Position numbers and translations under genes: made by a program. From Flavobacteriaceae bacterium (GTDB lineage Bacteria > Bacteroidota > Bacteroidia > Flavobacteriales > Flavobacteriaceae), in the NCBI GenBank assembly GCA_014238425.1, contig JABABD010000037.1, forward strand, positions 1 to 64,000: a stretch of 64,000 bases of DNA. The letters are read 5' to 3'. Each line of letters opens with the position of its first letter. Positions within the stretch are counted from its first letter, which is position 1. This document shows, one piece after another, positions 8,001 through 16,994 of the stretch. Below the pieces are notes generated by a model, which was given only the letters and a program-made list of their open reading frames with translations, was not told the DNA's origin and ran no database searches.

Positions 8001-9668
8001 ATGAAACCACTAACAACCAAAAAATTCAAGACAATTATCATTGTCTTTTTATCCATTTTTTGCCTAGAAATGAATGCTCAAAAGGCGCTAACATCTGCCG
8101 AATGGCAAGAGGACTTACGATTTTTACAGAAAACTGTAAATGACGATTATCCATTTTTATTTAAGAAGGTCACTGCAGATAAATTCAACTCTGAAGTCGA
8201 CAAGCTCTACAAAAACATTCCAAATCTTGCTGACCATGAAGTTATGATAGGCATAGCCAGGATGGTATCTCTATTTAAATATGGCCATACAGATATGGGA
8301 TTTAGGGGAGGCAAAGTAAAATATCATAAACTACCGATTAATTTATACCATTTTAATGATGGTGTATATATTGAAGGTGCGCATCAGTCTCATGCGAAAG
8401 CAGTGGGAGCGAAGCTTCTAAAAATTGAAGGCGTCGCCATAGAGGAAGCTTTAAAGTTGGTAAAACCAGCTGTGCCAGTAGAGAATGATCAATATTACAA
8501 AGCCTTTGGTCTTGTGTATTTAACCATTCCTGAAGTATTGCATGCCCAAGGCGTTATTAAAAAATATAGTCAGACTGTTTCGGTCACTTTAGAAAAAGAT
8601 GGCAAAACCTTTGATCATAGTTTTACGTCGGTAGCACCAGAAAAAATTAAAACAAAATATAGCCTTATAAAACAAGAAGGTGAGTGGTTAAGTTCTAGAA
8701 ATCAAGACACTACACCACTTTATTTAAAGCATTTAGATAAGATTTATTATTATGAATATTTGCCAGAACAAAAGGCCGTTTACATAAGACATAGTCAGAT
8801 ACAAGACGATCCCTCTGAGAATATTCCAACCTTCTATGCGAAAGTTTTTGACTTTATAGAAACTAATGACGTCGAGAAATTGATTTTGGATGTACGATTA
8901 AATGGCGGTGGAAACAATTATAAAAACAAGCCTATTGTTACAGGAATCGTCAAGTCGTCAAAGATTAATAAACAAGGGAGTTTATATGTGATTATCGGAA
9001 GACGGACCTTTTCAGCTTGTCAGAATTTAATTAACGAGTTGGACAATTACACCAATGTGACTTTCGTGGGTGAACCTAGTGCTGAAAACATTAATTTTTA
9101 TGGAGACAATAGAAAAGTTACGTTGCCAAATAGCGAATTCCCTGTGTTTTTGTCCTTTGCTTGGTGGCAAGACAAACCACAATGGGAGAATGCAGATTGG
9201 ACGGCGCCACATGTAGCTGTAGATATGAGTTTTGAAGAATACCGTACGAATCAAGACCCAGTATTAAAAAAGGCATTGAATTTTACTGGTGCTAACTTTA
9301 TTTCGGATCCCATGGCACATTTAACAAGCTTGTTTACAGCGGGAAAATATGAGGAAGTCCAGAAAGAAGCAGCGCGTATGGTGAAGGATCCATTATATCA
9401 GTTCGTCAATTTTGAGGAGCAATTTAACCGCGCTGGCTATAATTTGCTGGGAGGTGATCAGCTTCAAGGCGCTATAATGGTATTTGAGATGACCGCTAGA
9501 TTATTTCCTAATTCAGCAAATGCATGGGATAGTTTGGCAGAAGCTTATTGGAAGAGCAAGGATGCCGTAAAGGCCAAGAAATATTATAACAAAGCTATTG
9601 AGCTAGATCCAAAAGGAGCGACCGGAGATAACGCACGTAAGATGCTAAAAGAAATAAGTCAAGAGTAG
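8001..9668 (+). CDS. S41 family (C-terminal processing/tricorn-type) peptidase with C-terminal TPR
   Basis: A signal peptide (residues 1-26, ending MNAQ) precedes an N-terminal helical cap with GHTD (95-98). The S41 peptidase core carries LDVRLNGGG (296-304) and the nucleophile region GRRTFSAC, with Ser338 the likely catalytic serine. The C-terminal 110 residues form tetratricopeptide-like helices (NAWDSLAEAYWKSKD, KKYYNKAIELDP). I see no clear PDZ domain between cap and core. It probably acts in the periplasm or at the cell surface on peptides. It is a lone transcription unit, with a hairpin at 9678-9710 after the stop. Confidence 0.85.
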   Translation: MKPLTTKKFKTIIIVFLSIFCLEMNAQKALTSAEWQEDLRFLQKTVNDDYPFLFKKVTADKFNSEVDKLYKNIPNLADHEVMIGIARMVSLFKYGHTDMGFRGGKVKYHKLPINLYHFNDGVYIEGAHQSHAKAVGAKLLKIEGVAIEEALKLVKPAVPVENDQYYKAFGLVYLTIPEVLHAQGVIKKYSQTVSVTLEKDGKTFDHSFTSVAPEKIKTKYSLIKQEGEWLSSRNQDTTPLYLKHLDKIYYYEYLPEQKAVYIRHSQIQDDPSENIPTFYAKVFDFIETNDVEKLILDVRLNGGGNNYKNKPIVTGIVKSSKINKQGSLYVIIGRRTFSACQNLINELDNYTNVTFVGEPSAENINFYGDNRKVTLPNSEFPVFLSFAWWQDKPQWENADWTAPHVAVDMSFEEYRTNQDPVLKKALNFTGANFISDPMAHLTSLFTAGKYEEVQKEAARMVKDPLYQFVNFEEQFNRAGYNLLGGDQLQGAIMVFEMTARLFPNSANAWDSLAEAYWKSKDAVKAKKYYNKAIELDPKGATGDNARKMLKEISQE

Positions 9669-9677
9669 TATTGTAAG

Positions 9678-9710
9678 GCAGCCAATTTATTATAAGTATA
9701 GGTTGGCTGC
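9678..9710 (+). terminator. Hairpin after the S41 peptidase gene
   Basis: GCAGCCAA (9678-9685) pairs perfectly with TTGGCTGC (9703-9710) across a 17-base loop. The following bases are TTATAT, a weak T run, so the hairpin may act in termination or 3'-end stabilisation. Confidence 0.5.
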
Positions 9711-9781
9711 TTATATAAATTACTATAAAGGATTGTTAATGTGATTGTTATTTTAGGTTTTACGATGTATCTTGTTAGATA

Positions 9782-10375
9782 ATGTTTAATATCCATATAA
9801 ATAAATCGCATGTATTCTTGCTACTGGTAGGTCTTATGATGGCGTTTACAACCTGTAAGTCTAAAGAAGCAACTACTAATACTGTTGAAACAGACGCTAA
9901 GTCTGAGGCCTTAGTGGCACTTTTAGAAAACAATGCCTATAAAATAGATATCCATACCGTATACCCATTTAATTCTGCTGCTACTACGCGTGTCATAAAC
10001 TCTATTCTAACTTCAACGACAGGTAATAGTGCCTCTAGGATCAATGTACAAGGAAACGGTAATTTTATTCAGGTGCAAGATGATACAGTAGAAGGTTATT
10101 TGCCGTATTTTGGTGAACAACGTCAAGGAGGTGGGCGTTATGGTGCTAGTGACAATGGCATTTTATTTGATAATGCGCCAGAAGAATACAAAGTGTTTCG
10201 TGATAAGAAAAGTGGCATGCCAATGATAACCTTTACTACACATAACAAAAATCATAGAGCCGAAAGTTACGATGTGAACATTGCAGTTTCTACGAATAAG
10301 CGAGTAGTGGTGAATATTTCTTCAACGCATCGTTCAAGCATCCGTTATATCGGAAGCCTGGGTTTCACTGAATAA
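9782..10375 (+). CDS. DUF4251 domain lipoprotein
   Basis: The lipoprotein signal ends in AFTTC (about Cys26). The mature part fits DUF4251: a short helix followed by YKIDIHTVYPFNS, NGNFIQVQDD, GYLPYFGEQR, a Gly-rich GGGRYG loop and terminal strands (MITFTTHN, YDVNIAVS, VVVNISS, SIRYIGSL). The fold is all-beta and found almost only in Bacteroidota, with unknown function. It is outer-membrane or periplasmic by its signal. It stands alone between the S41 and DUF6090 genes. Confidence 0.85.
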   Translation: MFNIHINKSHVFLLLVGLMMAFTTCKSKEATTNTVETDAKSEALVALLENNAYKIDIHTVYPFNSAATTRVINSILTSTTGNSASRINVQGNGNFIQVQDDTVEGYLPYFGEQRQGGGRYGASDNGILFDNAPEEYKVFRDKKSGMPMITFTTHNKNHRAESYDVNIAVSTNKRVVVNISSTHRSSIRYIGSLGFTE

Positions 10376-10439
10376 TTCTTTTAATTTCATTAAGTTTTCA
10401 TAAATTGAACCAACTCTTAGCAGCTATAAATGTGCTATA

Positions 10440-11159
10440 ATGAAACTATTCAACCAATTTAGGAGACAACTCATGCCAGGAAAAGGGTTTAGAAAATATA
10501 TGTTATATGCTTTTGGTGAAATCCTACTGGTAGTTATCGGGATATTGATAGCTGTGAACATCAATAATTGGAATGAACAGAGAAAGAAGCGGGTTCAACA
10601 AGTTGATTTAGCTGAAAAAGTGAGGACCCAAATGCTACAAGACACCTTGAATTTCGGAAAAGTCATTAGATTTAACAAACGGATGAAGGTTCTGTTTGAT
10701 AAGGTTTTACGAGATGTAACGCCTGATGAACCTCTGGATTGTTTGAGATGTGCAGGTTTGGTATTTGGCAACATGAATATAGCCAATATGGATCCTAAGA
10801 TCAAGACGCTATTAAATGATGCCGAGCTATCTAATGACAGTACTGGTAAGTTACTCAGACAGATAGAGGTAGCTTATGAAGATAGTTCCGCCATTTTAAA
10901 ACTATTGGAAGAATCTTTGGTAGCAAATTTTAAGAGCAATTTGGATCATCTATTAGTATATGAATGGTTTGCACCATTTCTTGCTAATAATGATTGTAAT
11001 GAGGATTGTATGAACTATTTTTCAACCAGTCCTGATTTCAGAAACCGTGTGGCGTATACAGAACTCATTATGTTAAAAGCATATGATAGTGAAGTAAAAC
11101 TATTCTATAGTGAGATAGGAGAATTCATTAAGGAGTTAGAGCCACAACTCACAGAGTAG
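10440..11159 (+). CDS. DUF6090 family membrane protein
   Basis: The start FRKYMLYAFGEILLVVIGILIAVNINNWNEQRK (given here only as a description of residues 18-49) is the hallmark of the DUF6090 family: a single membrane helix, then NNWNE. The remaining 190 residues are helical and charged, with four cysteines in two CxxC-like pairs (DCLRCAG, DCNEDC). Function is unknown, and members are very common in Flavobacteriia, often in many copies. I see no operon partner. Confidence 0.85.
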   Translation: MKLFNQFRRQLMPGKGFRKYMLYAFGEILLVVIGILIAVNINNWNEQRKKRVQQVDLAEKVRTQMLQDTLNFGKVIRFNKRMKVLFDKVLRDVTPDEPLDCLRCAGLVFGNMNIANMDPKIKTLLNDAELSNDSTGKLLRQIEVAYEDSSAILKLLEESLVANFKSNLDHLLVYEWFAPFLANNDCNEDCMNYFSTSPDFRNRVAYTELIMLKAYDSEVKLFYSEIGEFIKELEPQLTE

Positions 11160-11171
11160 TGGATTAGGTCA

Positions 11172-11205
11172 TAAAAAATCCCGCAATGTAAATATTGCAG
11201 GATTT
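11172..11205 (-). terminator. Terminator, strong on the minus strand
   Basis: AAATCC, one mismatch, GCAAT (11176-11187) pairs with ATTGC, mismatch, GGATTT (11194-11205). The six-A run at 11173-11178 reads as a T run on the minus strand, while the plus strand has only ATTTATAAAA after the stem. It therefore best serves a minus-strand transcript, namely the small ORF at 11232-11330, though it may act in both directions. Confidence 0.65.
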
Positions 11206-11231
11206 ATAAAAACAAACAACTAAAATTGTTG

Positions 11232-11330
11232 TTAACGGTGTATGGCATAGCTACTGGCTTTTCCATATACTGCCAAAAAATGTTGAAGTTGCTTGAATTT
11301 TCTCTGAAATTTTTCTCGTAACGTTTTCAT
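11232..11330 (-). CDS. Candidate 32-residue amphipathic small protein
   Basis: This short minus-strand ORF starts ATG at 11330 and stops TAA at 11232. It encodes a strongly basic amphipathic helix (MKTLREKFQRKFKQLQ, then a hydrophobic HFLAVYG turn and a Ser/Ala tail ending HR). It lies in a 350-base gap with no other gene. A hairpin with a T run on the same strand lies 27 bases past the stop, which is what a stand-alone small transcript would look like. No family is recognised from memory with certainty. It is too short to exclude chance. Confidence 0.45.
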   Translation of the reverse strand: MKTLREKFQRKFKQLQHFLAVYGKASSYAIHR

Positions 11331-11508
11331 AGCGTTCTATTTTAATTAAACATCTCTTTTTTTATTAGACGTGATTAGAGGGCAATGGTTTAGTGTTATA
11401 ATCATAAACTTTTATTAAATGTTTAGATTTCCAGATGAAGAGAAGTAATATTTTGATTTCGAACAGATTATGAATAATTCCGTAAATTAATAGTCTCAAG
11501 TTCGTTAT

Positions 11509-12495
11509 ATGTCCGCCAAAAAAGTATTCATAAGTTATTCGAGAAAAGATAAGGCCTTTGTCGAACGCTTTGATGTTAGTATGCGAGATCAAGGGCTTAT
11601 TGTATGGTATGACAAGCACATAAAAAGTGGTCATGACTGGGATGACGTATTGGAAAAGGAGATTCTGCAAGCAGATTATATGATTTTGGTGCTTTCTAAA
11701 ACCTCAGTGAAATCTAAAAACGTTAAAGACGAACTAAGCTTTGCAGAACAGCATGGTGTGGCGGTTCACCCTATTCGTATTGAAGAATGTCATTTACCAT
11801 TGCGGATGAGTAGGATGCAATTTGTTGAGTTTTCTGATTACGATACAGGAATTTCTCGCCTTTTGAAAGATTTAGAATGGGAGGAGAGGGTAGTGGTTAT
11901 TGACAACTTGGTAGAAAGCCCGAAGCGCACAGTCAAAATTCAAAAACCAAAACCGAAGAAAGCACGCACTACCCAAAAGCGAAAATCCAAACCGCTAACT
12001 AAGGCAAAGTTATTGACTAGCCTTATTAAAGCCAGTAAAGAATTAGAAGTTCTATATCTGCGGAGTTCTATGGAAGCTAAAGCAGATACCACTAATGAGG
12101 ATATAAAAAACTATATAAAAGCGCATATAGCACCTCTGATGCCCAAGATGGGGTATCTTAACACAACACTTGTAAGCATTAAGAAAGCCTTGTTTTACAG
12201 CATAAATGAAGGATATACTCACATTAAACTCATCGAACACCTTTCGGGATCACATGTGTCAATTTTAGAAGCTGTTGAAGAAATCCAAATTGATAGACAG
12301 AATAATTTATTTAGTTTTAATAATCAGAGTAAGTTTGACAGGTTGGCCAAAGGCAAATTTATTCTGTTATTCAGAAAAGTGGGTAGAAATAGTCTTTTTG
12401 ATTTAAAATTTCCTAGCACAAAAAAAACTCCAACGTTAACAAAATCCATTACAGAATGTGATTATACAGGTAGGTATTTTGTGCGACATAACTAA
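11509..12495 (+). CDS. TIR domain protein with an uncharacterised C-terminal half
   Basis: Residues 4-125 form a TIR (TIR_2-like) domain: KVFISYSRKD strand A/BB-loop start, GLIVWYDK, DADYMILVLS-type strand, and the helix holding E75 (NVKDELSFAEQ), which is where TIR NAD hydrolases carry their catalytic glutamate. A basic, Lys/Pro-rich linker (about 140-165) precedes a C-terminal helical region of about 160 residues that I do not recognise. There is no membrane segment. TIR proteins in bacteria often act in anti-phage immunity or NAD signalling, but no partner gene stands nearby, so this role is only a possibility. Confidence 0.8.
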   Translation: MSAKKVFISYSRKDKAFVERFDVSMRDQGLIVWYDKHIKSGHDWDDVLEKEILQADYMILVLSKTSVKSKNVKDELSFAEQHGVAVHPIRIEECHLPLRMSRMQFVEFSDYDTGISRLLKDLEWEERVVVIDNLVESPKRTVKIQKPKPKKARTTQKRKSKPLTKAKLLTSLIKASKELEVLYLRSSMEAKADTTNEDIKNYIKAHIAPLMPKMGYLNTTLVSIKKALFYSINEGYTHIKLIEHLSGSHVSILEAVEEIQIDRQNNLFSFNNQSKFDRLAKGKFILLFRKVGRNSLFDLKFPSTKKTPTLTKSITECDYTGRYFVRHN

Positions 12496-12656
12496 TAGAT
12501 TTAAGAGAAGACCATTAAGAATAATCTGTTAAGAATCGTCATTTCCAAATTTCTTTAAATGTTAAATTACTGTTTATCAATTATTTAATTAATCCTAATG
12601 CGTACGCTCAAACGTATATACACATAAATAAGTACTAATTATTAAATCTAAAAACA

Positions 12657-13061
12657 ATGAAACAATTAATCAAAGTATTTGCATTTGTCATGTGCTTCAG
12701 CTCAACGTTGGCCATTGCACAGAACACAGAAACAGAAACAGAAGATAAGAAGGCTGAAAAGAAAGTCGAGAAGGTTTACAAAACCGATGATGATAAGCGC
12801 GTGTATAAAGCAGATAAAAAACATCTAGCAACCAAGAAAATGACTGCTGAACAGAAAATTGCAGCTATGGATGCAAACGAGGATGGTAAAATTAGTATTG
12901 ATGAAGCATCTAATGCAGAAAACAAGAGTTACTCAAAGTATTTTGCCAAGATAGACACGAATGCAGATGGTTTTATAGATCTCACAGAGTTAAAAGCTAA
13001 AATGGCGAAGAAGAAGAATAAGAAGGACAAGATGAAGTCGAAACCCGAGTATAATCATTAA
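12657..13061 (+). CDS. Exported EF-hand protein
   Basis: A signal peptide (residues 1-21, ending AIAQ) precedes a highly charged Glu/Lys region and two EF-hand loops: DANEDGKISIDE (72-83) and DTNADGFIDLTE (100-111). Both have Asp/Asn at positions 1, 3 and 5 and Glu at 12, so both should bind calcium. The tail is very basic (KKKNKKDK). It is probably a periplasmic calcium-binding protein. The gene stands alone and ends at a strong terminator shared with the convergent channel gene. Confidence 0.85.
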   Translation: MKQLIKVFAFVMCFSSTLAIAQNTETETEDKKAEKKVEKVYKTDDDKRVYKADKKHLATKKMTAEQKIAAMDANEDGKISIDEASNAENKSYSKYFAKIDTNADGFIDLTELKAKMAKKKNKKDKMKSKPEYNH

Positions 13062-13082
13062 GAATCGTCCTATAAGACGCTA

Positions 13083-13111
13083 AAAGACTCTAAATATTAG
13101 AGTCTTTTTTT
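13083..13111. terminator. Terminator between the EF-hand and MscS genes
   Basis: AAAGACTCTAA (13083-13093) pairs perfectly with TTAGAGTCTTT (13097-13107), followed by a T run to 13111. The arms begin and end with A and T runs, so it can serve both converging genes. The channel gene's stop codon (13110-13112) lies inside the T run. Confidence 0.85.
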
Positions 13112-14357
13112 ATGCTTTATCTAAAAAACTAGAATTACTTGGCAATTCAAAAATTTCCAAATTAAAATAGGGTACAGCGGCAATGATATGATCAAATATA
13201 TCTGCCATGATATACTCATAATTTTTCCAGCGTTTATCACTACTAAACGCATATATTTCTATAGGAATGCCTTGCGTGGTAGGTGCTAATTGACGTACCA
13301 TAATGGTCATGTCTTTATTAGTAGCGGAGTGATTTTCAATATAGGTTTCGATATACTTTCTAAACACACCAATATTAGTGAGATTTCTACCATTTATAAG
13401 TAACTCCTTATCGATGTTGTGCTCGGTATTATAGTCATGAATATCAGTTTGACGGGTTTCTATATAAGATGTTATGAGCCCAATATCCTTTAGTTTATCT
13501 CCGTTTTCTTTAGATAGAAAGCTAACGCTGTCTAATTTAATATTCAAAGCTCTTTTAATACGTCGACCATCTGAGCTTTCCATACCTCTCCAATTCTTGA
13601 ACGAATCGGAAATAAGGGCATAGGTTGGGATGGTTGTAATTGTTTTATCGAAGTTCTGAACCTTTACGGTGGATAGATTGATTTCAATAACATCGCCATC
13701 TGCGCCATATTTCTCGAAGGTAATCCAGTCACCAATGCGCACCATATCGTTTATTGAGACCTGGATACTGGCCACAAAACCCATGATAGTATCTTTAAAT
13801 ACTAGGATGATAATCGCTGATGCGGCACCAATAGTGGTGATGAATTTTATGAATTCTATTCCGGTGAGTATGGCAAAGGCAGAGAGAATGCCAATAACCC
13901 ACGCGAATATCATAAACACTTGAATGTAGCTATCTATAGGTTTGTCTTTTAGGCGCGGTAAGGTCTTGAAGTAATCCTTAAGGGTATTTAATAGGCTACG
14001 TACAATCCAAAGGGTTAGGACAATAGCAAATACTTGTAACCCTTTTTCAACGATATTTTCGACATAAGGGAAGTCAACAAACACGGTAGGTGTAAATTCC
14101 AAGGCTACGATCAAGGGAATGATATGCGCAATATTTCGTGGCACTTTATTTTTTACGAGAATGTTATCGAATTTCGTTTTGGACTTAGTAGCGAACTTTG
14201 TAAAGAAGGTCACCAATACTTTTCTAATGATAAAATCAACCAACAGCGCAATGATAAGAACTGCGAGTAACAGCGCTACCATATTTAAGTATTTGGCATA
14301 CGGTTCAGATAGTCCAGCAGTCAGTAAATAATCGTACAGAAGATGCTCAATATTCAT
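13110..14357 (-). CDS. Mechanosensitive ion channel, MscS family (YbdG-like)
   Basis: I start at ATG 14357 (MNIEHLLYDYLL). The upstream ATG at 14390 would add 11 residues of little character. Four to five membrane segments occupy the first 190 residues. The last is the pore-like helix (FITTIGAASAIIILVFKDTIMGFVASIQ), followed by the MscS beta domain (VRIGDWITFEKYGADGDVIEINLSTVKVQNFD) and a C-terminal alpha/beta domain. About 415 residues with a late pore helix fits the YbdG/MscM branch. It releases solutes under osmotic stress at the inner membrane. It stands alone. Confidence 0.88.
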   Translation of the reverse strand: MNIEHLLYDYLLTAGLSEPYAKYLNMVALLLAVLIIALLVDFIIRKVLVTFFTKFATKSKTKFDNILVKNKVPRNIAHIIPLIVALEFTPTVFVDFPYVENIVEKGLQVFAIVLTLWIVRSLLNTLKDYFKTLPRLKDKPIDSYIQVFMIFAWVIGILSAFAILTGIEFIKFITTIGAASAIIILVFKDTIMGFVASIQVSINDMVRIGDWITFEKYGADGDVIEINLSTVKVQNFDKTITTIPTYALISDSFKNWRGMESSDGRRIKRALNIKLDSVSFLSKENGDKLKDIGLITSYIETRQTDIHDYNTEHNIDKELLINGRNLTNIGVFRKYIETYIENHSATNKDMTIMVRQLAPTTQGIPIEIYAFSSDKRWKNYEYIMADIFDHIIAAVPYFNLEIFELPSNSSFLDKA

Positions 14358-14535
14358 TTGCAAGTGTGATTTAGGTGCAAAAGTACACATACTAGAAGAT
14401 AGAGCTATACTTTAGGGGCTATATATTTGATAAGTAACATAGAATAGGGTCAAGAAATAAAAATTCTAATTTATATACTATTTACAGAATTCATCCACTA
14501 GATGTGTTTTGTAAATACGACAGTATTTGACATCA

Positions 14536-15765
14536 TTATTTTATGTTACTTTTTTCTAACATTGTATTGGGTTTATAATATTTCAGAAAAGATAAAACCA
14601 CTAAGGAAAGTGCGCCACACACTGCAAAACCGATGAACAAGGGCAGGGCGGTATCATCAATAAAGCGACCGATATAAATACTAATAGGAACCGACATCAG
14701 GGTTGAAATTAGGCCTGTGATAGCGGCGGCAATACCAGCAATATGACCCACAGGTTGCATGGCGATGGCACGGAGGTTTCCGAACATAAATCCCATGGCG
14801 AAAAACAGGACACTAAAAAACACTAAAAGTACGGTGATGCTCGGGTTTACGGTGTTATGAAAGCAAATAACATAAATGATCGGGATTATGAAAAACGCCA
14901 GGAGGGAAGCATCAATTAGCTTTTTCATTCCGAAGCGAAGCACTAAGCTCGCATTTAATAGAATAGCACACCCAATGGAAATTGCCAAGCCCGCAAAAAT
15001 GTATGGGAAGGCATCTGCTAGGCCGTACTGAACCTGAAAAATTTGCTGAGAGCTACTGAGGTATACTAGAAACGAGCCCGTTACAAAGCCCGTAATAATC
15101 GTGTAGCCAATGGTAGTGCGGTGTTTTATGAGTTCCTGTAAACCGTCCTTAAATAAGGTCTTGGTCCAAGGCACGCGGTTGTGTTCTGTTAAGGTTTCGG
15201 GTTGTCTGCGCCAGAACCAAATGGCAATAAGAATGCTGAAGCCCATTTGCACATAGAAAATGGCCTGCCAGTTGAAATGATCTATAAGGATTTTTCCCAT
15301 GACGGGAGCAATGATCGGCACTAAGAGGAAGACCACAGTTACAAATGACATGACACGTGCCATATAATCACCGCTATACATATCTCGGATAATGGCAATA
15401 GCAATGGTGCGTGGTGCTGAGAGTCCGATACCTTGCAAAACGCGTCCGACGAGCATGATTTCGAGGCTTTCTGCAAAAACACAAACAAGACTCGCAATCA
15501 AGAATACCGCAAAACCGGCGTATACGATGGGTTTTCTTCCTTTACTGTCTGAGACCGGTCCAAAAATAATCGGCCCAACACCAAGACCCACAAATATCAT
15601 AATGATCAGGAGCTGGTTATCTGCAACCTTGGAGGTTCCCATGGCGTTGCCAATAATATCGAGTGCTGGCAGTATGGCATCTATGGCAAGTGCTGCGGTT
15701 GACATAAGTAATGCCATGAGTATGACGAATTCTGTTTTTGAGTTTTGTTTGGTTTGGTTTTGCAT
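14536..15765 (-). CDS. MFS multidrug efflux transporter, Bcr/CflA type
   Basis: The 409 residues carry twelve hydrophobic segments. The MFS motif A appears between helices 2 and 3 as GPVSDSKGRKP (69-79), and motif C-like GVGPIIFGP precedes it. VLQGIGLSAPRTIAIAIIRD (about 108-127) is typical of Bcr/CflA drug:H+ antiporters. Its codon use looks less A+T-rich than that of the accessory region that follows. It is the last ordinary gene before the repeat-rich region, and I see no local regulator. Confidence 0.88.
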   Translation of the reverse strand: MQNQTKQNSKTEFVILMALLMSTAALAIDAILPALDIIGNAMGTSKVADNQLLIIMIFVGLGVGPIIFGPVSDSKGRKPIVYAGFAVFLIASLVCVFAESLEIMLVGRVLQGIGLSAPRTIAIAIIRDMYSGDYMARVMSFVTVVFLLVPIIAPVMGKILIDHFNWQAIFYVQMGFSILIAIWFWRRQPETLTEHNRVPWTKTLFKDGLQELIKHRTTIGYTIITGFVTGSFLVYLSSSQQIFQVQYGLADAFPYIFAGLAISIGCAILLNASLVLRFGMKKLIDASLLAFFIIPIIYVICFHNTVNPSITVLLVFFSVLFFAMGFMFGNLRAIAMQPVGHIAGIAAAITGLISTLMSVPISIYIGRFIDDTALPLFIGFAVCGALSLVVLSFLKYYKPNTMLEKSNIK

Positions 15766-16462
15766 GGGTGCAAAAATACCGCTTTAAATGTGGTGACTAG
15801 GGTATATACTTAAAAACTCTATTTAACATACTATTGAATTTATAGATTGAGTATCTATGAATTCAATTCAATGGAAAGCAGGGAGGTGTTTTAAATATTT
15901 TATTTTACATAATATAAATTATAGTACAAATGTTATTATTGTTATTTTATGAGAGAAGTCCATTTGATAGCTATAATGTAGTATTATGTAAAATATCCCA
16001 GAAGCATTCGTTTTCATTAGAATAATTGGAACTTGGGTCATTAAACTAATAAGCGGTTTGCTTCGCAGAGTTTTTTAAAACATTATGTATCTATAATTAG
16101 TCGTTATGTAAAATAGCCGCTACCAAGCACTCGATTGTTTTATAAAATCAAATTGCTCTGGCAATTTATTTTACACACAATTATCCAACGCTTGCCAACG
16201 CCAAAATAAAAGCTAACCTTTTTACTCTTATTAAAAATCGCGTATTCGATAAAATGTACGTAATAAAAAATTTTAGACGATTCTCGTGGATTGCCACAAG
16301 AGCATAAATTTTAAGAAAAATAAAATTCTATGCACTTGTTATATTTACAACTTCAATTAATCCTTTTTTTCTTCTTTCATTATCTTTTGTCTTGAAACAA
16401 AAGAAACAAAAATTCAAGGCTGCATATAATTTTGGAAACAATTAACGGCTCATTTGCTATAT
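15766..16462. other. Gene-free spacer with degenerate repeat pieces
   Basis: No credible ORF lies here. The stretch contains TTATGTAAAATATCCC (15984) and TTATGTAAAATAGCC (16104). It also contains inverted relatives (TATTTTACATAATA near 15901 and TTTATTTTACACACAA near 16166) of motifs found at the interspersed repeats further on. A palindrome CTTTTGTCTTGAAACAAAAG (16384-16403) stands just before the left direct repeat. It marks the transition from ordinary chromosome to the repeat-partitioned region. Confidence 0.5.
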
Positions 16463-16604
16463 TTTAGGAAACATTGTAACTGGTTAACATTGCTTTGAAA
16501 TCCCTTGTATAATTGAAACTCTATAGATTATGTATTACTAAACCCCTAAAATATACACGCTCATTTCACCTATTGTTTTAACCAAAATTTTATGAGGCCG
16601 TTTT
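16463..16604 (+). repeat. Left direct repeat flanking the methyltransferase module
   Basis: This 142-bp stretch begins TTAGGAAACATTGTAACTGG and ends ATGAGGCCGTTTT. It repeats at 20843-20994 in the same orientation with a few substitutions and one small tandem expansion (TATTGTTTTG) in the right copy. A third, partial copy of its right end lies at 37289-37322. It ends 16 bases from the receiver gene's stop. Confidence 0.85.
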
Positions 16605-16619
16605 AAATAAGTAATAAAA

Positions 16620-16994
16620 TTAAAAAAATAGTTCCTTAATTTTATCTTCTAAATTAGGACGATAAACAGTTATTACATTTGCGTGTGTTTCTACTAAAGA
16701 ATCTAAATCTGTCGTATTATCTTGAGAATAAAACACTATAGGAATATGACTCAAATGTTCCTCAAAGCGGATATCATCAATATACTTATCACCACGAAAT
16801 GGCTCCATATTATAATCCATTATAACACCATCAAAATCAATTGCATTTAGTTGTTGGACAACATCTTCACCATTAACCGCGTGAATAACTTTTAAATTGA
16901 TTTTGTATTTATTTCCAACAATGACCAGGTTCGTTTTGGCAGCATCTGCCCAATTTTCCATGTCATCAATCCATAAGAGTTTAATTACTTTCAT
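16620..16994 (-). CDS. Stand-alone response-regulator receiver domain
   Basis: I start at ATG 16994 (MKVIKLLWIDD), which overlaps the end of the ATPase gene by 14 bases. A longer reading from 17033 lies inside the ATPase gene. The 124 residues are a single receiver fold: acidic pair D10/D11, phospho-acceptor D60 (VIMDYNM) and S90 (VFYSQD) at the switch position. The usual lysine before the beta5-alpha5 loop is replaced by R112 (VYRPNL). No output domain follows. It is probably the phosphorylation partner of the kinase-like ATPase upstream. The 142-bp direct repeat starts just beyond its stop. Confidence 0.8.
   Translation of the reverse strand: MKVIKLLWIDDMENWADAAKTNLVIVGNKYKINLKVIHAVNGEDVVQQLNAIDFDGVIMDYNMEPFRGDKYIDDIRFEEHLSHIPIVFYSQDNTTDLDSLVETHANVITVYRPNLEDKIKELFF

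Noticed and set aside
11365..11670. 101-codon minus-strand ORF at the start of the TIR gene
   Set aside because: It overlaps the conserved TIR coding sequence on the other strand and shows no domain.
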